Origin: JBHIKY01 sp042139015
Lineage (GTDB): Bacteria > Bacillota > Bacilli > Bacillales > Marinococcaceae
DNA: 59,892 nt
Assembly: GCF_042139015.1 (NCBI RefSeq)
Contig: NZ_JBHIKY010000024.1
Coordinates: 1-59,892 of the forward strand
Direction: 5' to 3'
The translations under genes were made by a program, and so were the position numbers. This document shows positions 43,169 through 51,411 of the stretch, one piece after another (the stretch's first letter is position 1; each line of letters opens with the position of its first letter). The notes below the pieces were generated by a model. It did not search any database. It was not told the origin of the DNA and saw nothing but the letters and a program-made list of their open reading frames with translations.

Positions 43169-45238
43169 ATGGTTAATCATTTATGGAACGTTGAAAACGC
43201 TGACAAAATGGAACAGGGCCTGAATGAACTTGTATATCGCTCAAACCTGCTTGGATCAGATCGTGCAGTGGCCAACTTTGGCGGCGGAAATACGTCTATG
43301 AAAACAATAGAAAAGGATTTTCGCGGCCGCGATGTAGAAGTAATGTGGGTGAAAGGAAGCGGCTCTGATCTTGCCACGATGGGGGCAGAGCATTTTACTG
43401 GTCTTCGTATGGAAGACATCCGGCCGCTTCTCGAATATGACGAGATGAGCGATGAAGATATGGTAGAATACTTGTCTCATTGCATGATAGACAGTAAGCA
43501 TCCACGCTCTTCTATCGAAACGCTTCTGCATGCTTTCCTACCTTATCCTCATGTCGACCATACTCACCCAGATGCGATCATAAGCATCTGCTGTGCAGAC
43601 AATGGACGTGAAATTGCAGAGGAGATTTTCGGAGATAGTTTCGTCTGGGTCCCTTATGTCCGGCCTGGTTTTTCATTATCTAAGATGATTGCAGAAGGGG
43701 TGAAAAACAACCCGAAAGCCGAGCTGGTACTGATGGAAAAACATGGTCTTGTCACATGGGGGAAGACATCAAAGGAAACTTATGACCAGACGATAGCAGT
43801 TATTCAGGAAGCGGAAACATACGTCAACAAAAAAATCAAGCAGGCAGACACGTTCGGGGGACAGGCTTATAAACCTCTGGCAGAAAAACAAAGAAAAGAA
43901 GTGCTTGCTGAAATCATGCCGTTTATCCGCGGGCAGGTCAGCGGGGATAAAAAAATGCTGCTTACTTATTCTGATGATACTCCTGTGCAGGAGTTCGTGA
44001 ACAGTAAGGATGCCCCGGATCTTGCCAGAGTCGGCGCTGCCTGCCCGGACCACCTCGTCCACACCAAGCGGGTCCCACTGTATGTTGACTGGAATCCCCA
44101 ATCAGAATCTATTGAACAATTAAAAGAAAAAGTAAAAGCTGGAGTCCATCAATTTAAAAAAGAATATAAGAATTATTTTCAACGAAATAAAAATGAAGGC
44201 GATATCATGTTTGAGTCAGCACCAAGGGTTATTTTGATTCCCGGACTCGGCATGGTCAATACGGGCAAAAACTTAAAAATGGCAGAGGTCAGCGGCGATT
44301 TGTATCACCGTGCAATTGAAGTAATGAAAGGAAGTACCGCTCTTGGAAGCTTTGTCTCTCTTGATGAAAATGAATCGTACAATATCGAATATTGGCCGCT
44401 GGAGCTGTATAAGCTTTCGCTTGCTCCACCAGAAACAGAGCTCTCCCGTCACATTGCTTTTATTACAGGAGGTGCCGGCGGGATCGGCAGTGCGGTAGCT
44501 GAAGATTTTCTAAAAAGAGGGGCACACGTTGTTCTTGCTGATTTGAACGAGGAAGGTGCTCGTGAAAAAGCAAAAGAATTAAACGAAGTCTATGGGGCAG
44601 GAAGAGTCACAGCCGTAAAGATGGATGTCACCAGTGAAGAGCAGGTTCAGGAGGCATACCAAAGCACTGCTCTCGCGTATGGCGGGGTCGATATCGTAGT
44701 AAATAACGCGGGTCTCGCTACTTCAAGTCCATTTGATGAAACGACTCTTGAGGAATGGAATTTGAATATGAACGTGCTTGGTACCGGCTACTTCCTCGTC
44801 GCAAGGGAGGCTTTTAAGCAAATGAAGGTGCAGGAAACAGGCGGAAGTATGATTTTTGTCGGATCGAAAAACTCGGTATATGCTGGAAAAAATGCCAGCG
44901 CGTACAGCTCTGTTAAAGCGATGGAAACGCACCTTGCCCGCTGTATCGCGGCAGAAGGTGGAGAGCATGGTATTCGTGTAAACTCCGTACTTCCAGATGC
45001 CGTGCTGCAGGGATCGAAAATATGGTCTTCTTCATGGAAGGAAGAAAGAGCTGCAGCTTACGGAATACACCCGGATCAATTAGAAGAACATTATCGGAAG
45101 AGAACGACACTGCGTGTGAATATATACCCTAAGGATATTGCAGAAGCCATCAGCTTTTTTGCTTCTGCCCGCTCTGAAAAAACCACTGGCTGCATGATTA
45201 CAGTAGACGGCGGGGTACCCGCTGCCTTTACAAGATAA
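43169..45238 (+). CDS. rhaEW: Bifunctional rhamnulose-1-phosphate aldolase / lactaldehyde dehydrogenase
   Basis: A 689-residue fusion. The N-terminal class II aldolase domain (about 1-380; FGGGNTSMKT, HPDAIISICCADN, EKHGLVTWGKT with metal-binding His) cleaves rhamnulose 1-phosphate to dihydroxyacetone phosphate and lactaldehyde. The C-terminal short-chain dehydrogenase (about 425-689; ITGGAGGIGSA, VNNAGLA, catalytic Tyr-x3-Lys in AYSSVKAMETHLAR) acts on the lactaldehyde. The architecture is that of B. subtilis YuxG/RhaEW. ACAGGAGG precedes the ATG. A cre site lies within codons 9-12. It heads the operon. Confidence 0.92.
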   Translation: MVNHLWNVENADKMEQGLNELVYRSNLLGSDRAVANFGGGNTSMKTIEKDFRGRDVEVMWVKGSGSDLATMGAEHFTGLRMEDIRPLLEYDEMSDEDMVEYLSHCMIDSKHPRSSIETLLHAFLPYPHVDHTHPDAIISICCADNGREIAEEIFGDSFVWVPYVRPGFSLSKMIAEGVKNNPKAELVLMEKHGLVTWGKTSKETYDQTIAVIQEAETYVNKKIKQADTFGGQAYKPLAEKQRKEVLAEIMPFIRGQVSGDKKMLLTYSDDTPVQEFVNSKDAPDLARVGAACPDHLVHTKRVPLYVDWNPQSESIEQLKEKVKAGVHQFKKEYKNYFQRNKNEGDIMFESAPRVILIPGLGMVNTGKNLKMAEVSGDLYHRAIEVMKGSTALGSFVSLDENESYNIEYWPLELYKLSLAPPETELSRHIAFITGGAGGIGSAVAEDFLKRGAHVVLADLNEEGAREKAKELNEVYGAGRVTAVKMDVTSEEQVQEAYQSTALAYGGVDIVVNNAGLATSSPFDETTLEEWNLNMNVLGTGYFLVAREAFKQMKVQETGGSMIFVGSKNSVYAGKNASAYSSVKAMETHLARCIAAEGGEHGIRVNSVLPDAVLQGSKIWSSSWKEERAAAYGIHPDQLEEHYRKRTTLRVNIYPKDIAEAISFFASARSEKTTGCMITVDGGVPAAFTR
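43192..43205. promoter_or_regulatory. CcpA (cre) site inside the start of rhaEW
   Basis: TGAAAACGCTGACA matches the cre consensus TGWNANCGNTNWCA at every fixed position. It lies 23-36 bp downstream of the start codon. Internal cre sites are known to act as roadblocks to transcription under glucose. Confidence 0.6.
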
Positions 45239-45260
45239 TTTATAAACGGAGGCGACGCGC

Positions 45261-45638
45261 ATGAAAAACAGTTCAATTGGGGAAACGCACTGGTTCATTC
45301 CGGATGGCTTTATCCCGCCGCTCAGCAGTGGAAGTCAGCCAAGTCACGAATCGATCTGTGTCCTCAACAGCGGGGATGAGCCAGCGAACCTGACGATCAC
45401 GATTTTTTTCGAAGACCGGGAGCCGCTGGAAAATATTCCTTATACCTTACCTGGCAGACGAACGAAGCATATCAGAACGAGCCTGCTTGAGGTGAATGGA
45501 GATAAAATCCCCGAAGCCGTTCCATATGCCATTGAGGTAGAAAGTGATACTCCGGTAATTGTTCAGTACAGCCGGCTCGATTCGACTCAGCCGGAACTTG
45601 CGTTAATGAGTACGATGGCGTTTCCTGTCAGCCGTTGA
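45261..45638 (+). CDS. ASRT-family protein (Anabaena sensory rhodopsin transducer homologue)
   Basis: A 125-residue beta-rich soluble protein. GETHWFIPDGFIPP, SHESICVLNSGDEPANLTITIFFED, PGRRTKHIRTS and DTPVIVQYSRLDSTQPELALMSTMAFP match the ASRT family as I remember it. The family has been proposed to bind small molecules, and most members occur away from rhodopsins in sugar-metabolism neighbourhoods. Here it sits between the aldolase and isomerase genes of rhamnose use, in the place where other bacilli encode the mutarotase RhaM, which is absent. GGAGGCGACGC precedes the ATG. No rhodopsin gene is in the window. Confidence 0.8.
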   Translation: MKNSSIGETHWFIPDGFIPPLSSGSQPSHESICVLNSGDEPANLTITIFFEDREPLENIPYTLPGRRTKHIRTSLLEVNGDKIPEAVPYAIEVESDTPVIVQYSRLDSTQPELALMSTMAFPVSR

Positions 45639-45662
45639 AAAAATCAGAAAGGCAGTGAGCAC

Positions 45663-46883
45663 ATGAGCGACAAATTTTATGCTTTGTTTGAAGAACAGCA
45701 GAAGCAGCGCGGTATTGATCTTGAAGCGGTAAAAACTAAGCTGAAAAACCTGAAAGTTGAGACACCGTCCTGGGGGTTTGGAGACTCCGGCACCCGCTTT
45801 AAAGTGTTTCAGCAGGAAGGGGTGCCGCGCGATCCGTTCGAAAAATTTGAAGATGCAGCACAGGTTCATAAATATACGGGGTCAAGTCCTTCTGTGGCCA
45901 TTCATATCCCGTGGGACAAGGTCACCGATTACAATGAACTAAAAAACCATGCAGCTTCGCTAGGCCTTAAGATTGGAGCTGTCAACCCTAATCTTTTTCA
46001 GGATGATGATTATAAGTTTGGAAGCATCACAAACAGCAGGAAAGCAGTCCGGGAAAAAGCCGCTGACCATCTGCGTGAATGTGTCGACATCGCCAGACAG
46101 ACAAATTCCAAGCTGATCAGTCTCTGGTTTGCCGATGGAACGAACTACCCTGGCCAAGCAGATTTTCGGCAGAGGAAAAACTGGATGCAGGATAATCTCC
46201 AGTCTCTTTATAATGAGCTGGATGAGGATATGCGTATGTTAATTGAATATAAATTTTTCGAGCCGGCTTTTTATCATACCGATCTGGCGGACTGGGGCAT
46301 GGCGTATAACGCTGCAGTGAAGCTTGGGCCGAAAGCGGAAGTACTTGTCGATACCGGACATCATCCGCAGGGCACCAATATTGAACACCTAGTCGCGTAT
46401 TTAATCGATGAAAAGAAGCTCGGCGGCTTTCACTTTAACAGCCGTAAATACGCAGATGATGACCTCATTGTCGCGGCACATAACCCTTACGAAATCTTTC
46501 TCATTCTGCAGGAAATTGTCGCAGCGGAAGAAGACAGTGATGAAACAGTCCGGGCCAATGCATCAAATATCGCTTACATGCTGGATCAATGCCATAATCT
46601 TGAGCCGAAAATTCCGGCCATGATCCGGTCGATTGAGAACGTGCAGTCACTCTATGCAAAAGCCTGTCTCGTCAATCAGGAGGAATTGAATCGTGCAAGG
46701 CAGCAGCAGGATGTCCTTGCTGCAGAGCAGGCAGTACGGGATGCATATGAAAGTGATGTTACACCGCTGCTGCAGGCGGTCCGTGAGGAAATTGGAGCTG
46801 CTGTCCATCCACTAAAAGCCTATCAAGAAAGCGGCTACGGTGAAAAAATACTTTCCCGTGGCAAGGGCGGTGCCAGCTGGTGA
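45663..46883 (+). CDS. rhaA: L-rhamnose isomerase (RhaI type)
   Basis: A 406-residue TIM-barrel sugar isomerase converting L-rhamnose to L-rhamnulose. It belongs to the Pseudomonas stutzeri-like class rather than the E. coli class: KVETPSWGFGDSGTRF at the N-terminus, LIEYKFFEPAFYHTD, VLVDTGHHPQGTNIEH and GGFHFNSRKYADDDL supply the Glu, Asp and His metal ligands. GAAAGGCAGTGAGC precedes the ATG. Its stop overlaps the GTG start of rhaB. Confidence 0.9.
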   Translation: MSDKFYALFEEQQKQRGIDLEAVKTKLKNLKVETPSWGFGDSGTRFKVFQQEGVPRDPFEKFEDAAQVHKYTGSSPSVAIHIPWDKVTDYNELKNHAASLGLKIGAVNPNLFQDDDYKFGSITNSRKAVREKAADHLRECVDIARQTNSKLISLWFADGTNYPGQADFRQRKNWMQDNLQSLYNELDEDMRMLIEYKFFEPAFYHTDLADWGMAYNAAVKLGPKAEVLVDTGHHPQGTNIEHLVAYLIDEKKLGGFHFNSRKYADDDLIVAAHNPYEIFLILQEIVAAEEDSDETVRANASNIAYMLDQCHNLEPKIPAMIRSIENVQSLYAKACLVNQEELNRARQQQDVLAAEQAVRDAYESDVTPLLQAVREEIGAAVHPLKAYQESGYGEKILSRGKGGASW

Positions 46884-48367
46884 GTGTGTTAGCGTTTGAT
46901 ATCGGGGCTGGGTCCGGACGTGCCCTGCTTGCCGATATAAAAAACGGTCAATTAACATACGAGGAGGTCCACCGTTTCAGCAATGACCCTGTTCAGATTG
47001 GGAAGCGGTTACATTGGGATATTTATCGGATCTATTTAGAAATAAAGCTCGGACTCGCTGCGGCTGTGAAAAAAAGTGCTGACCCTATCGAAGGACTGGC
47101 GATTGACACGTGGGCCGTCGATTTTGGCCTGATTGGAGAGGACGGAGAGCTTCTCAGAGCCCCGTATCATTACCGGGATCACCATACAGACGGGGTGATG
47201 GATGTATGCCATCAGAAAACGATAAGCAGAGCGGCTATTTTTGAAAGAACAGGGATTCAATTTCTGCCATTTAATACAATTTATCAGCTGCATGCAATGA
47301 AAATCGCAGATTCTTCTGTGCTAAAAGAGGCAGAGTCCCTGCTAATGATTCCTGATCTACTGCGCTATTTTCTTACCGGAGTGAAAAAAAGTGAATTTAC
47401 CAATGCTTCAACAACTCAATTGTATAATCCGATAAAAAAGCAGTGGGACCGTGAATTATTGAGTGCAATAAATGTCCCTGTGGAGCTGTTTCAAGAAACG
47501 GTACTGCCTGGAACAATTGTTGGTGAGTTAAACAGTGATGTATGTGAAGAACTGAGTGTAGAGCCGATTCCGGTCATTGCAGCGGGGGAACATGATACAG
47601 CCTCCGCGGTGGCAGGCATTCCAGCGCTTGATCAGGATTTCGTCTATTTAAGCTGCGGCACGTGGTCACTTATGGGAACAGAAGTGAGTGAAGAGCCGAT
47701 AATCAATGAACAGACCCTTCGCTGGAATTTTACAAACGAAGGTGGAGTCAGCAATACGTACCGGCTTCTCAAAAATATTATGGGGCTGTGGATTCTGGAG
47801 GAATGCAGACGGATTTGGGAGCAGGAGGAACCAGTCCAATACGATTCTCTTCTTAAGGAAGCGGATAAGGTCCCTGCTTTTCAAAGCTTTATTGATCCGG
47901 ATAACCTGCAATTTTTAAACCCTCTTCATATGCCCAGGCAGATTCAGCTATATTGCGAGGAATCAGGTCAGCATGTACCGCAGTCGAAGGGAGAGATCGT
48001 CCGCTGTATTATGGAGGGCCTGGCCCTTAAATACCGGTACGTATTTGACCGTACAGGAGAACTGACAAGTAAGCCGTATTACGGACTTCATATGGTGGGA
48101 GGCGGCACTAAAAACACTATGCTCTGTCAGTTTACGGCAAATGCTCTCGGTAAGCCTGTCTGGGCAGGACCGGTGGAGGCAAGCGCGATTGGCAATATAA
48201 TGGTGCAGATGATGGCACTTGGAAAAGTAAAAAACCTCGAAGAAGCGCGGTTGATTACATTAAAAAGTACGGATATGACGTATTATTTTCCGGAAAACTA
48301 CCGGGAATGGCAGGAGGCATATGATCGATTTTGTGATAAGATGGGGTTAAACAATGCAGCGGATTAG
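46880..48367 (+). CDS. rhaB: Rhamnulokinase
   Basis: A 495-residue FGGY-family kinase phosphorylating L-rhamnulose at C1. The N-terminal LAFDIGAGSGRALLAD carries the phosphate-1 motif. IDTWAVDFGLIGEDGELL, CGTWSLMGTEVSEE, IMEGLALKYRY and HMVGGGTKNTMLCQFTANALGKPVWAGPVEASAIGN are diagnostic. It starts with GTG overlapping the rhaA stop (GTGA), implying coupled translation. Confidence 0.93.
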   Translation: MSVLAFDIGAGSGRALLADIKNGQLTYEEVHRFSNDPVQIGKRLHWDIYRIYLEIKLGLAAAVKKSADPIEGLAIDTWAVDFGLIGEDGELLRAPYHYRDHHTDGVMDVCHQKTISRAAIFERTGIQFLPFNTIYQLHAMKIADSSVLKEAESLLMIPDLLRYFLTGVKKSEFTNASTTQLYNPIKKQWDRELLSAINVPVELFQETVLPGTIVGELNSDVCEELSVEPIPVIAAGEHDTASAVAGIPALDQDFVYLSCGTWSLMGTEVSEEPIINEQTLRWNFTNEGGVSNTYRLLKNIMGLWILEECRRIWEQEEPVQYDSLLKEADKVPAFQSFIDPDNLQFLNPLHMPRQIQLYCEESGQHVPQSKGEIVRCIMEGLALKYRYVFDRTGELTSKPYYGLHMVGGGTKNTMLCQFTANALGKPVWAGPVEASAIGNIMVQMMALGKVKNLEEARLITLKSTDMTYYFPENYREWQEAYDRFCDKMGLNNAAD

Positions 48368-48386
48368 ACGAAAGTAGGGAAGAAAT

Positions 48387-49154
48387 GTGTTAGTGGCAGA
48401 ACGATATGAGCAGATTCTTGCACTGATTGATGAAAAAGGAAGCGTCCGGGTCACGGAATTGAGCAGAAAATTCAGGGTGACCGAAGAGACGATACGCCGC
48501 GATCTTGATCAGCTCGAAAAGCAGAACAAAATCAAGCGCAGCCACGGAGGCGCCGTTTCCGTAAAACAGGGCAAAGCCGAGACGCCATATTTCGAGCGGG
48601 AAATTACAAATGTTGAAGAAAAAAGGAAAATCGCCAGAAAAGCCCTGCAATTTATTAATGAAAATGACCGGATTATTTTAGATGCCAGCTCTACAGCGTG
48701 GTATATGGCTAAAGAGCTGCCGGATATACCGCTGATAGTGCTGACGAATTCCATTAAAGTATCGGTGGAATTAAGCGGGAAACAGAATATTAAAGTGATA
48801 TCGACCGGAGGCATTCTTTCACCACGTTCACTCTCGTTTGTCGGTCCGCTTGCCGAGCAGTCCCTTGACTCTTACCATGTAGATAAAGTGTTTTTATCGT
48901 GTCAGGGGGTTCATACAAAAAAGGGCTTGAGTGATTCTAACGAAATGCAGGCCCATCTAAAGCAAAAAATCATCCACGCCTCTGATGAAGTATATTTGCT
49001 TGCCGATCACACAAAGCTAGGAGTACAATCATTTTCCCGCATTGCCGGCTGGGATCAAATTGATGTATTTATTACGGACAAAATCTCCGAAGATTATCAA
49101 ACTCCTATAAAAGAGCAGGACGTTGATCTGCATATTTTGGATGAAAATATATAA
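48387..49154 (+). CDS. rhaR: DeoR-family regulator of the rhamnose operon
   Basis: A 255-residue repressor: N-terminal DeoR helix-turn-helix (SVRVTELSRKFRVTEETIRRDLDQLEKQNKIKRSHGGAV) and a C-terminal sugar-phosphate-binding domain (DRIILDASSTAWYMAKEL, VFLSCQGVHTKKGLSDSNE, LADHTKLG). The inducer in this family is a phosphorylated sugar; rhamnulose 1-phosphate is likely. It starts with GTG at 48387 (a second GTG follows at 48393). It is 19 bp after rhaB and followed by a strong terminator. Confidence 0.85.
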   Translation: MLVAERYEQILALIDEKGSVRVTELSRKFRVTEETIRRDLDQLEKQNKIKRSHGGAVSVKQGKAETPYFEREITNVEEKRKIARKALQFINENDRIILDASSTAWYMAKELPDIPLIVLTNSIKVSVELSGKQNIKVISTGGILSPRSLSFVGPLAEQSLDSYHVDKVFLSCQGVHTKKGLSDSNEMQAHLKQKIIHASDEVYLLADHTKLGVQSFSRIAGWDQIDVFITDKISEDYQTPIKEQDVDLHILDENI

Positions 49155-49159
49155 AATGT

Positions 49160-49195
49160 AATGGCTGTTAGGAGACTTCTCCTGACAGCCATTTT
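49160..49195 (+). terminator. Terminator of the rhamnose operon
   Basis: AATGGCTGTTAGGAGA pairs with TCTCCTGACAGCCATT (49160-49193), an almost complete long stem, followed by T residues. Confidence 0.85.
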
Positions 49196-49249
49196 TCATG
49201 GTTCATTCGACTTGTTTGTTTTATGAATGAAATTCATAAGTTCATTTCA

Positions 49250-49284
49250 CGATCACAGCTACGAATAGACAGCCTAGCTGTGAT
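49250..49284. repeat. Isolated inverted repeat next to the mobile block
   Basis: GATCACAGCT (49250-49259) and AGCTGTGATC (near 49275-49284) are a perfect 10-bp inverted repeat around a 15-base loop. There is no T run. It lies between the rhamnose terminator and the first transposon-end copy, with no gene nearby. Confidence 0.4.
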
Positions 49285-49357
49285 CGGAAAGGAGATCCGT
49301 TATTCCATCAAAATTATCTCTTTTTGAAAGTCTGGCGCACATCAGGTACGCTACTTC

Positions 49358-49440
49358 TGCCACTTTTGGAGTTGTTTTGCACCTATCTCAAACGATATTT
49401 TGCACAATAAAGACCTAATAAAAAGCCATTTGTTTAATCA
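49358..49440. mobile_element. Extra left end of a Tn552-like element
   Basis: From TGCCACTTTTGGAG this stretch matches the left end at 50496 for about 80 bp (shared TTGTTTTGCACCTAT, AAACGATA, TTTGCACAA, GACCTAATAAAAA and TGTTTAATCA) with scattered differences, including T-to-C in the terminal TGTCA. It therefore marks the end of a second, older or partly deleted element. Confidence 0.7.
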
Positions 49441-49697
49441 ATGCTTGTGCTTTTAATCCAAATTATGATGCTGGCGATAAAAAATCTTATACTCGTTACT
49501 ATGTAAGGATAGAGTGTTCCAATTGAATATAGACTAGTACCAATCAGCGGTCCCATTAACGTTCCCGTTCCTTGCGCAGTAGTCACAAGACCAGAAACAG
49601 CACCTTGTTCTATGGAGAATTTTGTTGCTGCCATCGCCCGAAAATTCCCGGTAGAAATATGTATACTGGCAAGAGCATACATTAAAATTGAAGGCAA
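49434..49697 (-). pseudogene. MFS transporter C-terminal fragment
   Basis: A frame of 87 codons reads LASIHISTGNFRAMAATKFS, then GLVTTAQGTGTLMGPLIGTSLY and two hydrophobic helices, resembling the last spans of a drug-efflux MFS protein. The N-terminal three quarters are absent and no ribosome site precedes it; the frame begins right after the DinB gene end. It is interpreted as a passenger fragment carried next to the transposon end. Confidence 0.5.
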
Positions 49698-49705
49698 CTG
49701 GCTTA

Positions 49706-50236
49706 TTAATTTGACAGGGATTTTTTAGCATACCACCGTCTAAGTAGATTGATATTCGCCTGATGATAACGGCTATGGTCTGCTATATGCCATATTCCCC
49801 AACGAATGGTTGCTTGTTTTTCGTTCTCATGTCCGAAGGAGACGACTCTTTCTAAATCAGCGTCTCTAAGTTGTGTGCAAGTTTCTTTCAACATTTTAAT
49901 AACGTCTTCATAGTCGGACAACAGAGTAATCAAAGACTTATCTTTAACCATTGGAATCCTACCATTTGTATCTAACGCAGGTCCATATTTTTCTTCTGAA
50001 GAGGAAGGAAGTGATTGTCCTTTTATTCTATATACCCACTGAAGGTCAACGTATGTAAGGTGGTTTATTATCTGAGCAGTGCTATTAAAATTGTTGTTTG
50101 GCCCTTTGTAGTCGACTTCTTCTTGTGACATTCCTTCAGTGATTGATTTTAATCGTTGGTTATTTTCTTTCACAGCAGAATATAATATTCCCACTGTCGG
50201 GGACATATTTTTCTCACCAGGTAAATCGAAAAGCAT
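49706..50236 (-). CDS. DinB-like four-helix protein
   Basis: A 176-residue soluble protein of the DinB/YfiT-like putative metalloenzyme superfamily. The three expected metal-ligand histidines are in TAQIINHLTYVDLQWVYR and WGIWHIADHSRYHQANINLL. Many members are thiol-dependent transferases or stress-related proteins. ATG 50236 is preceded by AGGGAGGAAA; an upstream extension to 50338 belongs to a broken acetyltransferase in the same frame. It lies between two transposon left ends, so it may be mobile cargo. Confidence 0.7.
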   Translation of the reverse strand: MLFDLPGEKNMSPTVGILYSAVKENNQRLKSITEGMSQEEVDYKGPNNNFNSTAQIINHLTYVDLQWVYRIKGQSLPSSSEEKYGPALDTNGRIPMVKDKSLITLLSDYEDVIKMLKETCTQLRDADLERVVSFGHENEKQATIRWGIWHIADHSRYHQANINLLRRWYAKKSLSN

Positions 50237-50239
50237 CCT

Positions 50240-50495
50240 AGATTTCCTCCCTTTTTCAAGTTTGACTAGCATTTTTCCAATTCCTTTACCTCTGTAACTA
50301 TTACTTATCATCATTCCAAAAGAACTGGTGTGAGTCAATCTCTTTATATTTGCTATTTACAACTTTTTTATTCACGCACACCTGTACACTGTATATCTCC
50401 TGATAAAAAGGATAGCAATGAAGTATTAGATAATCTGTATCTTTTGACTTCACCCACTTGATACATTTTTGAAACCTTGATATAATCGCATTTAA
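50240..50495 (-). pseudogene. GNAT acetyltransferase fragment (frameshifted)
   Basis: The frame reading HTSSFGMMISNSYRGKGIGKMLVKLEKG carries the acetyl-CoA loop RGKGIGK of GNAT enzymes. The expected preceding strand appears in a different frame (VNSKYKE), so a frameshift separates them. The remainder is cut off by the transposon end at 50496. Confidence 0.45.
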
Positions 50496-50598
50496 TGTCA
50501 CTTTTGGAGTTGTTTTGCACCTATTTTAAACGATAATTTGCACAAAACGGACCTAATAAAAAACCATCTGTTTAATCATTGATGGCTTCTCCGCAGTT

Positions 50599-51411
50599 TT
50601 ATTTAATACCGATAACTAAACTGTCTCGTGCAGCCTCAACCACTTCTGTAGTTATCGTTTCAAGATTATTTATCTCGAGTATTCGATCAATTTGAGTGAA
50701 CAGTCGTTGTATAAGCCGGAAATTCCCTTTGGTGATCTTAATGATTGTGGTTATTGCTTCATAATCGGAAAAGTCTTCGAGTTTTATGGAGAGACCTAAC
50801 TCTTCCCACTTATACTCTAAAATGTGATGTGTTTCGTCTTTGCTCAAGTTAGCAAATTCGTGTGCAAATCCAATTCTGGAGAAAAGCTGAGGATATCGTG
50901 CCAATCGTTTCTCGATACCAGGCATGACTATAAATATCAATGCTATGTCATTCCGGTCATAGATATCTCTAAGCTGTTCTAAATGCTGCAATTTTAGCCG
51001 ATCTATTTCATCAACAATAATCAAGTCTATATCTTCAAATGCATCGCCAGAGTAATATTCTTCCTCGCCTTGAGCGATCGTTCTATATGCAGCTTTTACT
51101 ATTCTCATTTTTCCACCAATTAAGTTAATCTCGCTATACATTTTAGTCGCCCTTACAGCAGGAGCAGTATAAAAAATAGTTCTTGCTTTTAAAATCCTTT
51201 CGTCTGCATCTACACCGATTTCCTTTGCTGTCTTATATGCAATTTGCCTTTCGATGAAATCCCAATTTGCATAATACCTTGAGGATAATGTTTTTCCAAC
51301 CCCTGGAAGTCCATAACAAATACCGATATATTTATATTTGATACAGGCTCCACAGAATTCAGCAAATCTCTTATATTCTTTTGTTTCAATAAATATTTGT
51401 CGCTTATTCAT
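50599..51411 (-). CDS. Transposon ATP-binding protein (TniB/p271 type)
   Basis: A 270-residue AAA+ ATPase (Tn552 p271, TniB, MuB/TnsC-like) that selects the target and activates the transposase. Walker A GLPGVGKT is at 34-41 and Walker B with DLIIVDEIDRL near 130. VMPGIEKRLARYPQLFSRIGFAHEF and ITKGNFRLIQRLFTQIDRI are typical of the group. It overlaps the transposase stop by 8 bp. Confidence 0.88.
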   Translation of the reverse strand: MNKRQIFIETKEYKRFAEFCGACIKYKYIGICYGLPGVGKTLSSRYYANWDFIERQIAYKTAKEIGVDADERILKARTIFYTAPAVRATKMYSEINLIGGKMRIVKAAYRTIAQGEEEYYSGDAFEDIDLIIVDEIDRLKLQHLEQLRDIYDRNDIALIFIVMPGIEKRLARYPQLFSRIGFAHEFANLSKDETHHILEYKWEELGLSIKLEDFSDYEAITTIIKITKGNFRLIQRLFTQIDRILEINNLETITTEVVEAARDSLVIGIK

